Source: Litomosoides sigmodontis
Lineage: Eukaryota > Nematoda > Chromadorea > Rhabditida > Onchocercidae
NCBI GenBank assembly: GCA_963070105.1
Contig: OY718804.1
Span: 10,369,817 to 10,433,816 of the forward strand
DNA length: 64,000 nucleotides
Direction: 5' to 3'
Positions 25,766 to 37,910 of this stretch are shown in pieces. How positions within the stretch are numbered: the first letter of the stretch is position 1; the number at the start of each line of letters is the position of its first letter. The notes below the pieces were generated by a model that did no database searches, had not been told where the DNA came from, and saw nothing but the letters and a program-made list of their open reading frames with translations. A program made the position numbers and the translations under genes.

Positions 25766-27089
25766 AAAAGAGAGGCGGAGGGTGCATTTTAGCGGGAAAG
25801 TTAGGAGATTGTGGGAGATAAATGATGTCACCATTTTGGAACGTAATCGCAGAGCACAGCTTATGAGGAGAGGGGGAGAGTTAGTGAGAAAAAGAGATGG
25901 AGAGGAGAGAGGAGCAGAGGGAGAGTAAAAGAGAACGTGAGAGAGTGTGCGTGTGCATGTGTGTATGCCAACCTGAGTATTGATTTTGTGGAGGAAGTGA
26001 AGATGGGATTAGAGCATAGGTGGTGATGGCTTGTTTTCCCCAACTTCCGTCTGTTGTCTTTCCTTTGCGACAGCCATTTAGCTCATTCCCAACGTTTTTT
26101 GCTCTTTTGCTAGCTTTCTCTCTAGCACTCTCTGCTACTTCCTTCCTCTCACCCGCACCTATCACTTTCCGCTCATTCCTCCTCCCTCTCGCCACATCTC
26201 TCGCACTCAAGTACTTCCAACACACACTGCTTCTCTCCTCCTCCCAGTTTTATTGGAACAGATATTTGCATAAGGCCACATCAGATGATGCTGATCAATT
26301 GATTCCTCTGTGCCTTCCTTATTGAGGAGGTGAGATGACTGCGCTCCTCAACACTTCCAGTTGAGGACGATCGATGAGCGCTTCTAAGCCTCTGCTCAGA
26401 ACTGTTCCTTCTTGTCCGATCCATTTCCCTCTTTTTCTTGTCCCTCTACCTTTTGAATTGGTAACTCACATTTTTTTTGCTATTTTAAATTTTGTTTGAA
26501 AAAGGGCGAATGACTGGAGCGGAGATTTTTCTTAAGCAAATAACAACAGCTGACTGTTTCATCTTTCAGTGCGCTTCTCGAAACGAAAAATTATCCTTTA
26601 TTTCCGGTTGGCATGTACTTACTTCACTGCATGTGAACATACTGTGTCTGCGTACGTTATCTCTGTGTACGTGCGCTTGTACATGCGTTTAACTAAATAC
26701 ATATTATGTAGGAATTGATAAAAAGCTTCCAGCAACCTTTGTTTGTTTAACTTTCGGGAAGGAATAAACTTTGAGCTCACTGTCGATGTGCGCCCTTGTC
26801 ATTAGCACTTCACTGCAACCAATTTCGTTGAATTTCATTTTCTTCATTTGTTTCTGTTGATGTAAGCAGGCAACAATTGTATTGTACAGTTGGTTGTATC
26901 TTTATTACTTTGTTTTTACCATACCCTGTCCTGAAATTATCAGACAATCCATCCGGACCGGTGAAACAGGCGTTGATAACCAAAACAATCACTTGAAAAT
27001 ATTTTACAGTGAACAATTTTGATTTTACAAATTGTTGCAGGAAGGGAAGAAGAACAGCAGGTAAATATTTGTAATTTTGCTTGGAAAAA

Positions 27090-27133
27090 GTAATGCATCT
27101 TTGCTTATATGCATATAAACAAAGATGCATTAC
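27090..27133. repeat. 44-bp near-perfect palindrome
   Basis: The two 22-base halves are reverse complements with a single mismatched base pair, and the centre is TATATGCATATA, so there is essentially no loop. Outer arms read GTAATGCATCTTTG and its complement. It lies about 1.2 kb upstream of the receptor kinase gene and could extrude as a cruciform or bind a dimeric regulator. Confidence 0.9.
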
Positions 27134-28354
27134 TGTTTATAGGAGAGCATGCTTACCAATATGTTTTTATCTTCACGAATGTGCGTTTCACTTTTTTTTC
27201 TGATGTGTACTGGCCTTCACTGTTTCTTTAATTGAATTCACGCACCTGGTTGGAAAAAAGTGATGGTGCACGTTTCATTGCTAGCGTAGTGATATCATCA
27301 TGTATTTTTTGATTTTTGCTCTTGAAACTTTTAGAATTTAATGTAACTGACAAATGAAAAAATGTTATATTAAAAAATTATTGTGCGGGCTAACAAGAGA
27401 AAGGTAGGTGGTGTTTCCGGTGTAATATATTAATCATTCACTGTTTTAGAATTAATGTCCCCCATTCATGACTAATTTTTCCTGCACTTTCTCTTCTCAA
27501 TTTCTTAATGGAGAAAAAATGTATTGAGATCGGTTTCTGGTTATTTGTTGTGCATTCTTTCATTTCTAATATATATGAATATGTACATGTGTGTCTTTAA
27601 TTCTGGTTCTATACACCCTGCAATGCAATGTCTAAGTTCAGAAGAGTGCACTTTCGATGTAGATATTGCTTGCCTGTTTACCTATCTAGATTTATCATTT
27701 TACTTTTCCAGAACAAACCTTGGATAAGTGTTTTGTATGGCTATCTTATTAGCTCTTTTTTATCAATTGTATTAGTATTTTAAGTTGAAAAGCTATTTCT
27801 CGGATGGGATTTTTGCATTTCTTGAGCAAAAAATATTCTCCGTAAGATAATGTTCTTAACTTTTTACTCATTTTTCATATTTAGAATAAGGAAATTTAAA
27901 AGTTTCGTGTTAATAATTTATATAAACTAAACTGGTAACTGAGGTAGCATTGCCTTTGATTTTGATGAATCACGAATAAATGTGTTAAACATGCCGTATT
28001 TCCTATCTTTATTGTCCCTTATTTTTTCGCCATTTTCCTGAATTTTATTCTAGCATTCGAAGTCCCTGTTCCTATGAGGTTTTTCTCACTGACAATATTT
28101 CAGATCCTTAGGAAACATTCATTTCGATGGTTCTGTGTGTCATGAGACATTGCAAGAACATTCGCTCAGAGCCTTTTTTTGGACATACGTTCACGTTATT
28201 AGTAGAAAATGCGCTGTACAAAATAATCGAGTGCTGGTGACTCATTCACCAAATATTCGATTTTTGATTTCTGTCCGCGTAGTGTGATGAAAGCAAGTAT
28301 CATGAGATGGCATGCTTACTCCTTCCGTATTTTGCAGCTGTAGCTGATACTGTT

Positions 28355-28363
28355 TGGTTTTAG
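28355..28363 (+). promoter_or_regulatory. acceptor abutting the receptor start codon
   Basis: GGTTTTAG ends at 28363 and the ATG of the receptor gene starts at 28364. In nematodes such an acceptor with no visible upstream exon usually marks spliced-leader trans-splicing, here leaving no native 5' UTR. An unseen upstream cis-exon is the alternative. Confidence 0.5.
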
Positions 28364-31300
28364 ATGGCAGTAGGAAACAGAAATGATGGCAGGATGATAT
28401 TAATTACCATATTTATTACGTCCCGTTTACCGATTTCTACCCATTGTTTTACTGCACTGAAACAAAATTCTATTGGGGATATTCTCGGTGACAACAATGT
28501 AAGTTTTCTTCCGCTTTTACAATTACTCAAACTCATTTACAAACATGCGTTATTTGTCTCGCACAAGTCAAAACAACTGCTGATTTCTGCATTTAATGAT
28601 TTATTATGTATTCTTGATATTATATTGACTTTACACACTCAACGATCAATAGCATTTACTGATTATTTGGAAGTTTATCACTGTAAAGTCCTTCGAGATG
28701 GTTATATGTTCCTTATCATTTAATGATATGGTATGATACATGATTTTGAGTGGGTAGTGAAGGAACTAACGGTTTGTTCGGTGATACTTCAACTGTAGGA
28801 CTAGTCCAGCAAGTCGCTTCATCGATAGATTATGTGTTTTCATAGCACATACTAACTATTTTAATTCATTTTAGTTAAAAGAATCGTCGAATGGAGTGGG
28901 AATAAAACTCCCAGCAAAACCAGCTTTTTTGAAGAAACATGGTATCGAGGGTCTTAATTATAATCTAGACAATAAATCTCGTCCCTTCATTTACTGTGAT
29001 GTAAGTTTCAGTTACATACAAAAAGGAAAATAACTGTTAATTTCACAGCAGCAACAATTTAATTATATGGAGGTGATTTTTCGTATTACTGAGATTCTAT
29101 GAGTTTTTCGGAAATATTAGAGTGTTTTCATGCACCACGAACTTTTTAAACAAATTGCTACACAGAGTTTTTCAGTTTTATGACGTTAGTTCATGTGATC
29201 CTACGGAACGGAGTTGTCCGACCACGAAAATGTGTTATGCTTCAGTAAATGATCATCGCTTGGGTTGTATGGCTGCTTTGGTAAATAACTCTTTAACACG
29301 GGTAATTTTTGTTAGTCGTTCTCTCATTCTTAAGAATGTTGCCAACTTCATGCATCGATTTCTTTAAACGTTTTTATTTCTTACTTACTTCTCTTTTGCA
29401 GTTCAAGAAATTTTTGGTGATATTTTAATATTTGTTTTTAACTTGCGATGAAAGTTATGAATAGAAGCCATACCTTAGAAATTTAAATGGTGGTGATAAA
29501 TGATGTAAAACTTAAAAAGATAAGATGCGAAGTTATATAAATACAAATTAGAATTTGGTTTTTTACAGCAGGTAACTTTAAAAGGTTGCTGGATGCATGA
29601 TGGTAATTTGGGTAACTGCGACAACAATCAGTGTATTGCGGACGAACGACCAACTGGACATGGTAATGCTGCTCTGTTCTGCTGTTGCAGTACACACCAT
29701 TGTAATCGACGTGTTCACTTTCCTTCACAACGCATAGCCACACGTATGTTAACTTCTTATGGCTTTATTATCTCTCTTGAGTAAACTACATATGTTTTAC
29801 ATGTTAGAAATATGCAATGCTCTCTTGAACTTCAAGAAGGAATTCTTGCTGAGTGATATTTGGTAGCTCGCTTTTAACATAAAGAGAAAGTCATTAGTGC
29901 GAAGACATTAGATTATATGGGTAGTCAAGCGATTTACTACATTTACACCACAATCCTCTGTTTTAAACTGCAACTGATGAATATTTCGGAAACATCGTAA
30001 CATATAATTAGCGTAGCATCTCACCTTGTTTATTCGTTTGTTTTTAACTTGGAAACTGTACCTACAGGAGGGAATGATACAAGTTCACTGTATTCATATT
30101 ATTTGATCGTTTAAATATTTTGCTTAAAATCCGTATTCAGTCTTCGTTTTTCGTCGTGTTTGACCGTAGTTAATTCATACATATTTTTCGTTTGATATCA
30201 TTTCAGCTACTTGATTTTAAAGTAATTTTCCATGATATGGTAAATGGGAATTTTACTGCAGTTTTTATAAACAATGAAGAAACAAGACTGTTATAGCGCC
30301 CCAAACCACGGTAGAACCAACAGAAATGAAAGATCCAGGATTCTTCGGTGCAGGAAGCAGAATGTTCGCTATTATCATTCTTGGCTTCTTTTCTTTCTGT
30401 GCACTAGCCTTATTCTGTTACTACAGCTATCGAGAATACCGAAACAGTCGACATTATAAAGACAAGGTGACTCTTCTTTTAATGTTACAAAGTGGTATAA
30501 TAGACCAAACGATACTCTGTAAAGCGTGATGAGTGAATTTGTTCACTTAAAATACTTCGCTTTTTATTTCAGGCTGGCGATGCATTTTCGATGCCTATTG
30601 TTGGTGATGCTAAATTACCTTTGATTGGAGCTAGAAAAGATGATAGTCTAATGAATATTACCAACCTTGAAGTACGTTCCGTTTTTTTAACATTCGAACT
30701 TAATCTTTTAATATAAATTGGTCTGTGAATATTTTAAATCGGTGTTATATTTCGATGAGATTCATTGCTTTCTTCATTCAAGTTTTTCTTATTTTTCATG
30801 AAGAGAATAGTACACGACACCATTAAAAATGCAGCTTTGGCATTTGTCCATAATACATCTGGGATTAATATTTAGTTGCAGGAATACGTATGGGAGGCTT
30901 TATCCATGTAGATATTCATTTTGTCACATCTCTAACGAGTATTCTGAATTCTACTATTAGAAAGTGTTCTATTGTCATGTTCTAATATAATTCTGTATCG
31001 ATTTAGTTAGTGGCTCGTGGTCGATTCGGTCACGTATTTCGTGGTGTGTTAAACAGCGAAACTGTCGCAGTAAAAGTTTTCCCATCTGTTGATGTAAATA
31101 GCTGGATTGTTGAACAGGTTCGTTTCTTATCTTTTTGTTTGGATCGTGCAAAACTATTCGAAATGCTTTTATTTATCTTCAAAACTGAAATTAATGCTGA
31201 CCAACAGTAGAAAAAAGATACAATTTCTCTATCGACTGTTGAAATTGTATTGCAGGAAATTTATGCAATAGCTTCTCTTCGAAGACATAAAAATATACTA

Positions 31301-33391
31301 AAATATTTGGGCTCAGAAGTTCATGGAAACGATTTCTGGCTGATTACAGAGTTTCATGATAACGGTTCATTGTTCGATTTCCTTCATGTGAGCTAATTTT
31401 TTTTAATACCTTTGTATGTGCGTATGTGATTTCGCATGAGTAAATTCTCGCCTTTAAATTTTTGAGAGCACTCATTTTTTTCACTTTTCAGTTTCGTGTT
31501 CTAACTTTGCAAGAATCATTGAAAGTAATAGCTTCAATGCTGAGGGGATTATCTTTCCTGCACGAAGAGAAAATGATCGATGGCGAGCTAAAACCTTGTG
31601 TTGTACATCGGCAAGTGTATCTTCATTCGCACGTTGTTATCATTAATTGCCGCGTTTCTTTTTCACCGCACTCACGCGATATCTTAATTTAAAATTTCGA
31701 AAAATGTATTAGTTAGGGTTGGCAACATTGATAAATTGTTCGAGTAGTTTTCAAGTACTTGAACGAAATCTAATGTTATTAAAAAAACGTTAAAAAAATA
31801 CAGACTACTCTGATCTTCACTCCTATTTGTTTTGTAAATATTAAATTTGATGTTAATTTTTTTATAAACGTTAAATTTTAAATTTTAGGGATTTTAAGTC
31901 GCGAAATGTACTTCTGAAGCTCGATTTAACTTCTGTCATTGCTGATTTTGGTTTAGCGTTAAAATGTGAAAACGGTCAAATGCCATCAGATGATAATCAC
32001 GGGCAGGTATGAATTATCATTGTATAATGGTCTGTTTTGCATGTAAATTTCTGCGTAGTTTTTCTCCCATCAGTATTGTGATTCATTTAGTTTTCTATAA
32101 AACAAGAGCTTTATTTGTTGTAGGTAGGAACGCGACGTTACATGTCACCTGAAGTATTAGAAGGTGCTACGGAATTTACAGCCTTTGCTTTCCGTCAGAT
32201 TGATGTATATGCTGCTGCTTTGGTCTTATGGGAGATTCTTTCCCGAACATCAATGGATAAAGGTAAGCTTCGAGGTTTATGTTGTGGAGAACTACCAGCA
32301 TGTTTTTTAGTTGTAAAATTAGAGCTGTTCAACATTCAATTAGTGATTGATTTCCAAACTTTCAATTAAATCAGTAAAATCGATTTTTTGCAGTAAGATC
32401 GTCATAAAATGATCGTACGTTATGAGTTGTAGGTTGCTTTTGTATGTTACATTATCACTGTACACGTTAGATCCTTCATGGTGCTTTAGATGACGTAGTA
32501 GGAGAATATGAGCGACCATATGAAGCAGAAGCTGGAATGCAGCCAACATTGCATGATATGAGACGAGTTGTTGCTGTGGAGAAAAAGCGACCAACTATTC
32601 GTGGTGCAGTCATCGAGCATAATGTTTGTTTTTAAAAATTTAGGCCATCGAAGCAAACAATTGATGTTTTAGAGGACTAAACTTATTTCCATGTTATTTT
32701 TTCGTGCCAAAACGTATTTCCATGCTTTTGTGATTTCACCTTAATTTTAGTCATTCAGAAAGTCTATTTGATTCGCAAAGTTTTAGATTGGTGGTGTTTT
32801 ATGGAAGACAGCTGAAGATATGTGGGATATGGAACCGGATGGTCGTATCACTTCAGGCTGTGCTTATGAACGTGCTAATACATTATTTATGTCTTACGCC
32901 GCTGATCTAAAATTTGAGAGTACCGTGCAGCCAAAAAATTTGTCACGTTAGTTTTTTACCATAGCCTTGTAATTCCACTGTACGATTTATAATAACTAAA
33001 AAATCATACAACTTTTTATAATGTATATGGCGTAATTTATTCGTCGTTTTCGTGATGAAGCAAGTTTTTGTTTACTTCAGTTTTTAACTTTCATGATAAA
33101 TAAGGTAATATAGAACACAAATAATTTGAGCAATAATGATTATTTGTAGATGGTTCACTCTCTCCATGTACGCAAGATTGTGGAGTTGTACCAGTAGCAT
33201 TGCTTATCAAAGATGGTTCACTGGGTTCTAATGGATTCCATGCCTCAATGGACGAATATGCGCAAGCCTATTCAGCACCTTCTAATGTTCGATATCTTCC
33301 AACTCTGGATGCGGAAAAAGGAATTTATATTAATGCAGTTCCCTTATCAAATCGAGATCCTGAACATAGCACTTTACCTCTCGCACGGTGA
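28364..33391 (+). CDS. daf-4: TGF-beta/activin type II receptor serine/threonine kinase (DAF-4 type)
   Basis: Family role: plasma-membrane receptor that binds BMP/activin-like ligands and phosphorylates type I receptors to signal through SMADs; in C. elegans, DAF-4 controls dauer entry and body size. Fourteen phase-consistent exons: 28364-28498, 28875-29000, 29176-29301, 29569-29743, 30297-30466, 30573-30671, 31007-31117, 31256-31387, 31492-31610, 31889-32006, 32124-32262, 32490-32623, 32787-32946, 33150-33391, giving about 661 residues. Visible parts: signal peptide near the N-terminus, Cys-rich ectodomain ending in the type II signature CCCSTHHCN (exon 4), membrane segment [20 protein letters not shown] (exon 5), Gly-rich loop ARGRFGHVF and Lys of VAVKVF (exon 7), catalytic HRDFKSRN, ADFGLA, and [11 protein letters not shown] with Ser in place of the usual Ala of APE. 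The HRD motif is rebuilt only if intron 9 starts with GC instead of GT. The C-terminal tail after the kinase is unusually long for an activin-type receptor, as in worm DAF-4. Confidence 0.93.
31611..31888 (+). other. GC-AG intron in the receptor kinase gene
   Basis: The exon ends ...GTTGTACATCG and the intron begins GCAAGT, a perfect donor apart from C for T. The acceptor is AATTTTAG. Joining gives H-R-D-F-K-S-R-N, the catalytic loop. Using the nearby GT (CGGCAA/GTGTAT) gives a stop at once. The splice therefore has to use the GC donor if the gene is functional. Confidence 0.85.
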
Positions 33392-35312
33392 TTCGCTTGT
33401 ATATGGATATACTGTACAGTCTTATTCCCTGTTCACCGCGGTGGTCGGATCAGGCGGCGTAAAGCGCTGCTCCATTAGTGGTTTAATTTAATCCTCGCTT
33501 TTTTTCATATCATTTAGAAAATGTCACTAATATCACCATATACTTTAACCATTCAGTGTTTATGCACAAAAATCGCATTAGAATGTGCAAATTTTTATTT
33601 TGATCCGTATTGATGTCCATTATTGCTATTGACAGTGACACTTTCTGAAACATTAACTGTGATTTAAAAAGAACTCATTTATTTCATAGACTTTTCAAAA
33701 ATTTTTCAAAGATTCTATTTTTTATAATTAAAAATATTGAAATTAATTAATTGGAAACTTTGTGAGTTTTTATGCAGATAGGAGTAAAAGAATTGAGTAG
33801 TTATTTGCGTGAGAGAAGTTTTTTCTGTCTCTGATTTTGAAATTTATTTTTTGAATTAAATAGTAGCTGATGAAAGAAGGCTACATTACATCTGCTCCGC
33901 GAACATGTGGTAGTGGCAGTCAGATGTAATAAACTCGTGTATTATTTCTGACTATTCATGTATGGTTTGCTTGTGTTGTTACTTTTTCGATGTACATATT
34001 GTAAATTTTATATTCGCATTCTGCATGCAGTTACTATATATTATTGCTACTGTTTTTGCTTACAAATCGCAGTCATGATTCAAAACGGTGAACAATGATT
34101 TTTGTCATCTGTATGTTATTTATTTGATCTGTCGTCAATTATAAATTTAGATCTTACAACTCCAAATTCGTGAAACTTTTTGTTTTTTCACCTCAATAGT
34201 TGTTATCTTTGAAAGTTAGTGGGAGATGCCTCTCCCACAATTAGAATCTCTAAGTACTGAAATCCGAATTGAATTTTCTCTGATAATTTGTTTTCATGAT
34301 TCATGGCGTTAGTCTAATGTTGGTTAGGAATCGGTGGTATCAATTTTTTATTCCTAGAGATTGAAACATCCCAATCTAATTTTTTTTATGAAAGCTGCTT
34401 GATAGTTGTTTTGATATGTATGTAATAGCATTGTCAGGAAGCATTTTGTTGATGACTGATTGTTTCTATCCTTTTTTTCTTGTAAAATTTGTTAATTGTT
34501 GCTCCTTTATGATTGTTAATGTTTTTAAATTTCAATTGAAATTCATGGAAATGTCTTTTATTAAATTAAAAGCTCATCTTCGTTCATCTGGCTATCATTA
34601 GGTGACTGTCGGCTGTGTTCTTCATAATTTCAGTGGTTTAAAATGTTAACCTTGTAGGAAAGAAGGATATTCATATTGAATATAACGTATGTTGCTATTT
34701 CATTGTTGAATTATATTTAATGTTAAAGGAAGTTGTAAATGTGTGTTACTTCCTTGTTCCCTGTGTCATACTTTCGTCATCTTAAAGTTTTTGAGTTCAG
34801 GAGAAAAGAGATGGAATAAGATATGAATAAATCCTTTTGTGTCAATTTTTATGCGTGAGTATAAGCAAGCATTCTGTGAAGGATGTCGGTAACGAAACTA
34901 TCTACATGTGTATTATGGATAATACAATAGAAAAGAATTGTTTTATTCTGAGATTTTTGAAGCTCAGGGTTTGTTGTGCTGTAGGATAACTTATTTACGT
35001 TTTTGATTTTGCTGTTTGTAGTGAATGGTCTGAGTGCCTTGTAACATCTTAATATCTGAGTTTCTAAGGTTTTATAAAAGCTTTGGGATAGTTCCCATTA
35101 ACGAACGACAGGAAGTCTTTTTTTAAGTGAGATCTGATGGAAATAATCGGTTGCGGTTTCATTTTGTTAAATGAGGATAAGTAATCAAGTTAGTTTGTGT
35201 GTTTTAATAAGGAGGAAGGCTTTAGGTAAAGATTCTAAACGTTTATTGTATTTATTCAACGGATTAAACTATTGGATTATGGTGGTTAATGCATTACAGT
35301 CTTGTAAACAAG
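33392..35312. other. receptor 3' region and spacer
   Basis: About 1.9 kb of T-rich sequence with no confident exon. A candidate polyadenylation signal AATAAA for the receptor gene lies at 33928-33933. The last few hundred bases should hold the promoter of the LUC7-like gene. Confidence 0.5.
35291..35299 (+). promoter_or_regulatory. likely trans-splice acceptor of the LUC7-like gene
   Basis: GCATTACAG ends 13 bases before the start codon at 35313, with no recognisable upstream exon, as expected for spliced-leader addition. Confidence 0.45.
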
Positions 35313-37910
35313 ATGTCGGCAACTGAACAGATGGCACAAATGTTAAACGAACTAATGGGTGTAAAGCGAAATGCAGATATTGGTGATACGGATGAGCCCG
35401 ATTTCGACGAACCTGATGTGTGCAAGAATTTCTTAGTTGCATTCTGCCCAAATGAAATGTTCAGGAATACGAAGGCTGATCTTGGTTTCTGCCCAAAGGT
35501 TATCCTATACCAGTTAAATACCAGTCATGTCGCTTTCCAAAAATACCAAAATCTAATCGGTATCGGTTTACAGATCCATGATCCAGCTTTACGACTGAAA
35601 TATCGCGAAAGCAGCCGTTTTGAGAAGTTAGGATATGAGGAAGAGTTTTTGAATAAAATTCGTCGTTTGGACGATGAAGTACGTCGAAAAATTGAAAAAA
35701 ATGAACGTCGTCTTGCCATGACACAGCCGGTCATTAAAGGTTTGTTAGCATTAGAATTGCTTCTGAAAAAACTGCAAAAATACGGCAGAATTAAAGAATT
35801 GATGTCTTGTGTCATTTTAAGGGAAAAATATTTAAATTACCTGTTACAGATGCTTCAAAAGAAGGTGCTGAAGGCGAAACGGACGCGCAACGTAGGCAGA
35901 AGGAGCTTATTGCTGAGCAACAGTCTAATCTCTCTGCGAAAATCAACGACTGTATGGAAAAAGTAATTTTTTCCTCCCCACTATTGGCAGCCGTTGACGC
36001 AGTAAAAATGCAGAAATAATTGTATACAATTTAAGCATAGTTTCTTTTGCAGTTACTTTTCTAAAACGTTAACACCATTTATCTAATTATTTCGAAATTT
36101 TCCCTTTTAGTCAAAATCGTTTTGGAATTTTTGTCGAAGACGGCTGCCATTTGTTTGCTTTCATGTTTTCTCCATCCGTATATTCTTTATTTCACATTCA
36201 GTAAATTGTTTGGTTCTTGAAATTTTAAAAATTGTCTATTGCATGAAACTTTGAAATCCACTTTCTTATTTTTGAATAGTAGATTTTTTGCCTTGTGTCC
36301 ATCATTTTCTTCATTTTCATCCTTTTTTGCCTCCATTCACAAAAATTATGCAATATCAGTTTGCTCGCGTAGCCTTCCTCTAATCGACAGTCTGTCTCAC
36401 TGGTGGAAATCCGTTCTTCATCCCTGCTTATTGGAGGTCTTTTTAGGTGCGAAAAAGCGTTTAAAATGCCTTTAAAAAGGAATTTTTTCTTTAGGCTTCC
36501 TACACTTGTGAGCAAATTCCGTGCTTTGGAGCCAAAACGCCAAATCGTGTATACCTCAGGTTTCCCATCATATCATTTTTATTGTGTTAACGCGTTCGCT
36601 TCACTGCTAATGCTGCCACTTGACCTTACTGTAAACGTAGTAACTGGTTTCTTTTTAATATTAAAGGCCGAAGCCTTGGGGGCACTGGGTAAAGTGGATG
36701 AGGCGAAAGAGCAAGTACGACAAGCAGATAAATTCAAGCAAGAGCGTGCAGCCTTGGATCGTTTGCTGGCGCAGTCGGCGAATCCCACAAGCCATATTGA
36801 AGATCTCGCGAATCAGCTGTCAAAACCGATGGAGGTTTGCCAGGTTGGTTTTGTGCTGTTCCCTAAACTCTTTTATATTTATGCAGTTTGCTTAGAAATT
36901 TATTAACAAGAGGTGGGAATAGTAAGTGATGTCGCTCTTTACAGTGCTATACGGAAATGTAAGTTTTTATAAAGTTTATATTTAAAATAAAATTTGCTGA
37001 AGGTTTGCGGATGTTTTATGCTGGTAAATGATGTGCAACAACGAATAGATGACCATTACGCCGGTAAACAGCATATGGCATATGCAAGGATTCGAGCGAC
37101 AATTGAAGAAATGGATCGAAAACGAGAAGAAAAACGCAAGGTTTGCCGTGGCAGAGCTTTATCAGGAGTTATCGGGAATGATTGCGTTTTTGCATATATT
37201 TATATACATTGGGTTCTCTAATAAGAACTACCATAGTCACATTTTGCTATGATTAAATTTTACTCAGCAAAGACTGTAGTTATCCTACCTTTGTTGCATT
37301 TTGCAACGTACACTTGAAGAAGTGAATTCAGGTTCTCAACCAGATAGTACTGAGGTGTTTTGCATTAATCTACCCATAATTTGCTGGTAATTTAGGGGAA
37401 GATAGAACGTGAAGACAAAGAAAGGAAAGATCGTGAAAAGAAAGAACGAGATGACAGAGAACGACGGAATGAAAGAGATCGAGAAAGAGAAAGGGATCGT
37501 GATAAGGAGAGAGATAGGGATAAAGATCGCGATCGCAGACGAGATGATAGAGATCGCGGGTATTTTTATTATTTCACGTCAATCTTTCCTTAAAAGAAGG
37601 TGTTTTACCATTAAATTGTCTTTTTAAAAGGCATGACATGCTTTATACTGAACCTATTTAAAGTCTAATGTAACGGAGGATGGCGAAACACTTCATGTTA
37701 GTTACCCGTGACCGGTTAAATTTTTTATAAAAATGAGTATATGAAAACGCGAGTAGCATTGTTAGTAGAGATTATTTTGCATAACTGATTTGTAGGCATC
37801 GACATCGTTCTCCGCGTTCACGTCGAGATGACGATCGACGCTACGATCGTCATTCTGATAGACATCGAGATAGAAGAGATGATCGTGATCGTCACAGAGT
37901 AATTTATTAA
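35313..37910 (+). CDS. LUC7L: LUC7-like U1 snRNP-associated splicing factor
   Basis: Family role: U1 snRNP component in the nucleus that helps choose 5' splice sites. Seven exons: 35313-35498, 35574-35739, 35850-35962, 36667-36843, 37003-37140, 37396-37559, 37796-37910, giving about 352 residues. The start MSATEQMAQMLNELMG matches the family N-terminus. Then come a CCCH-type zinc finger with C-x8-C spacing (VCKNFLVAFCPNEM), the IHDPALRLKY segment, a coiled coil, a second C2H2-like finger (EVCQVCGCFML...HYAGKQHMAY) and an Arg-Asp/Arg-Glu-rich tail in exons 6-7 in place of a pure RS tail. Intron 1 (75 bases) has no stop and keeps frame if retained. Introns 3 and 4 end in AAG instead of CAG. The last codons run through a GT at the end of exon 7 to the stop at 37908. 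Confidence 0.92.

Noticed and set aside
35289..35966. Continuous 225-residue frame at the LUC7-like start
   Set aside because: It reads through intron 1 (in frame) and then through intron 2 into non-conserved sequence. The family alignment requires both introns to be removed.
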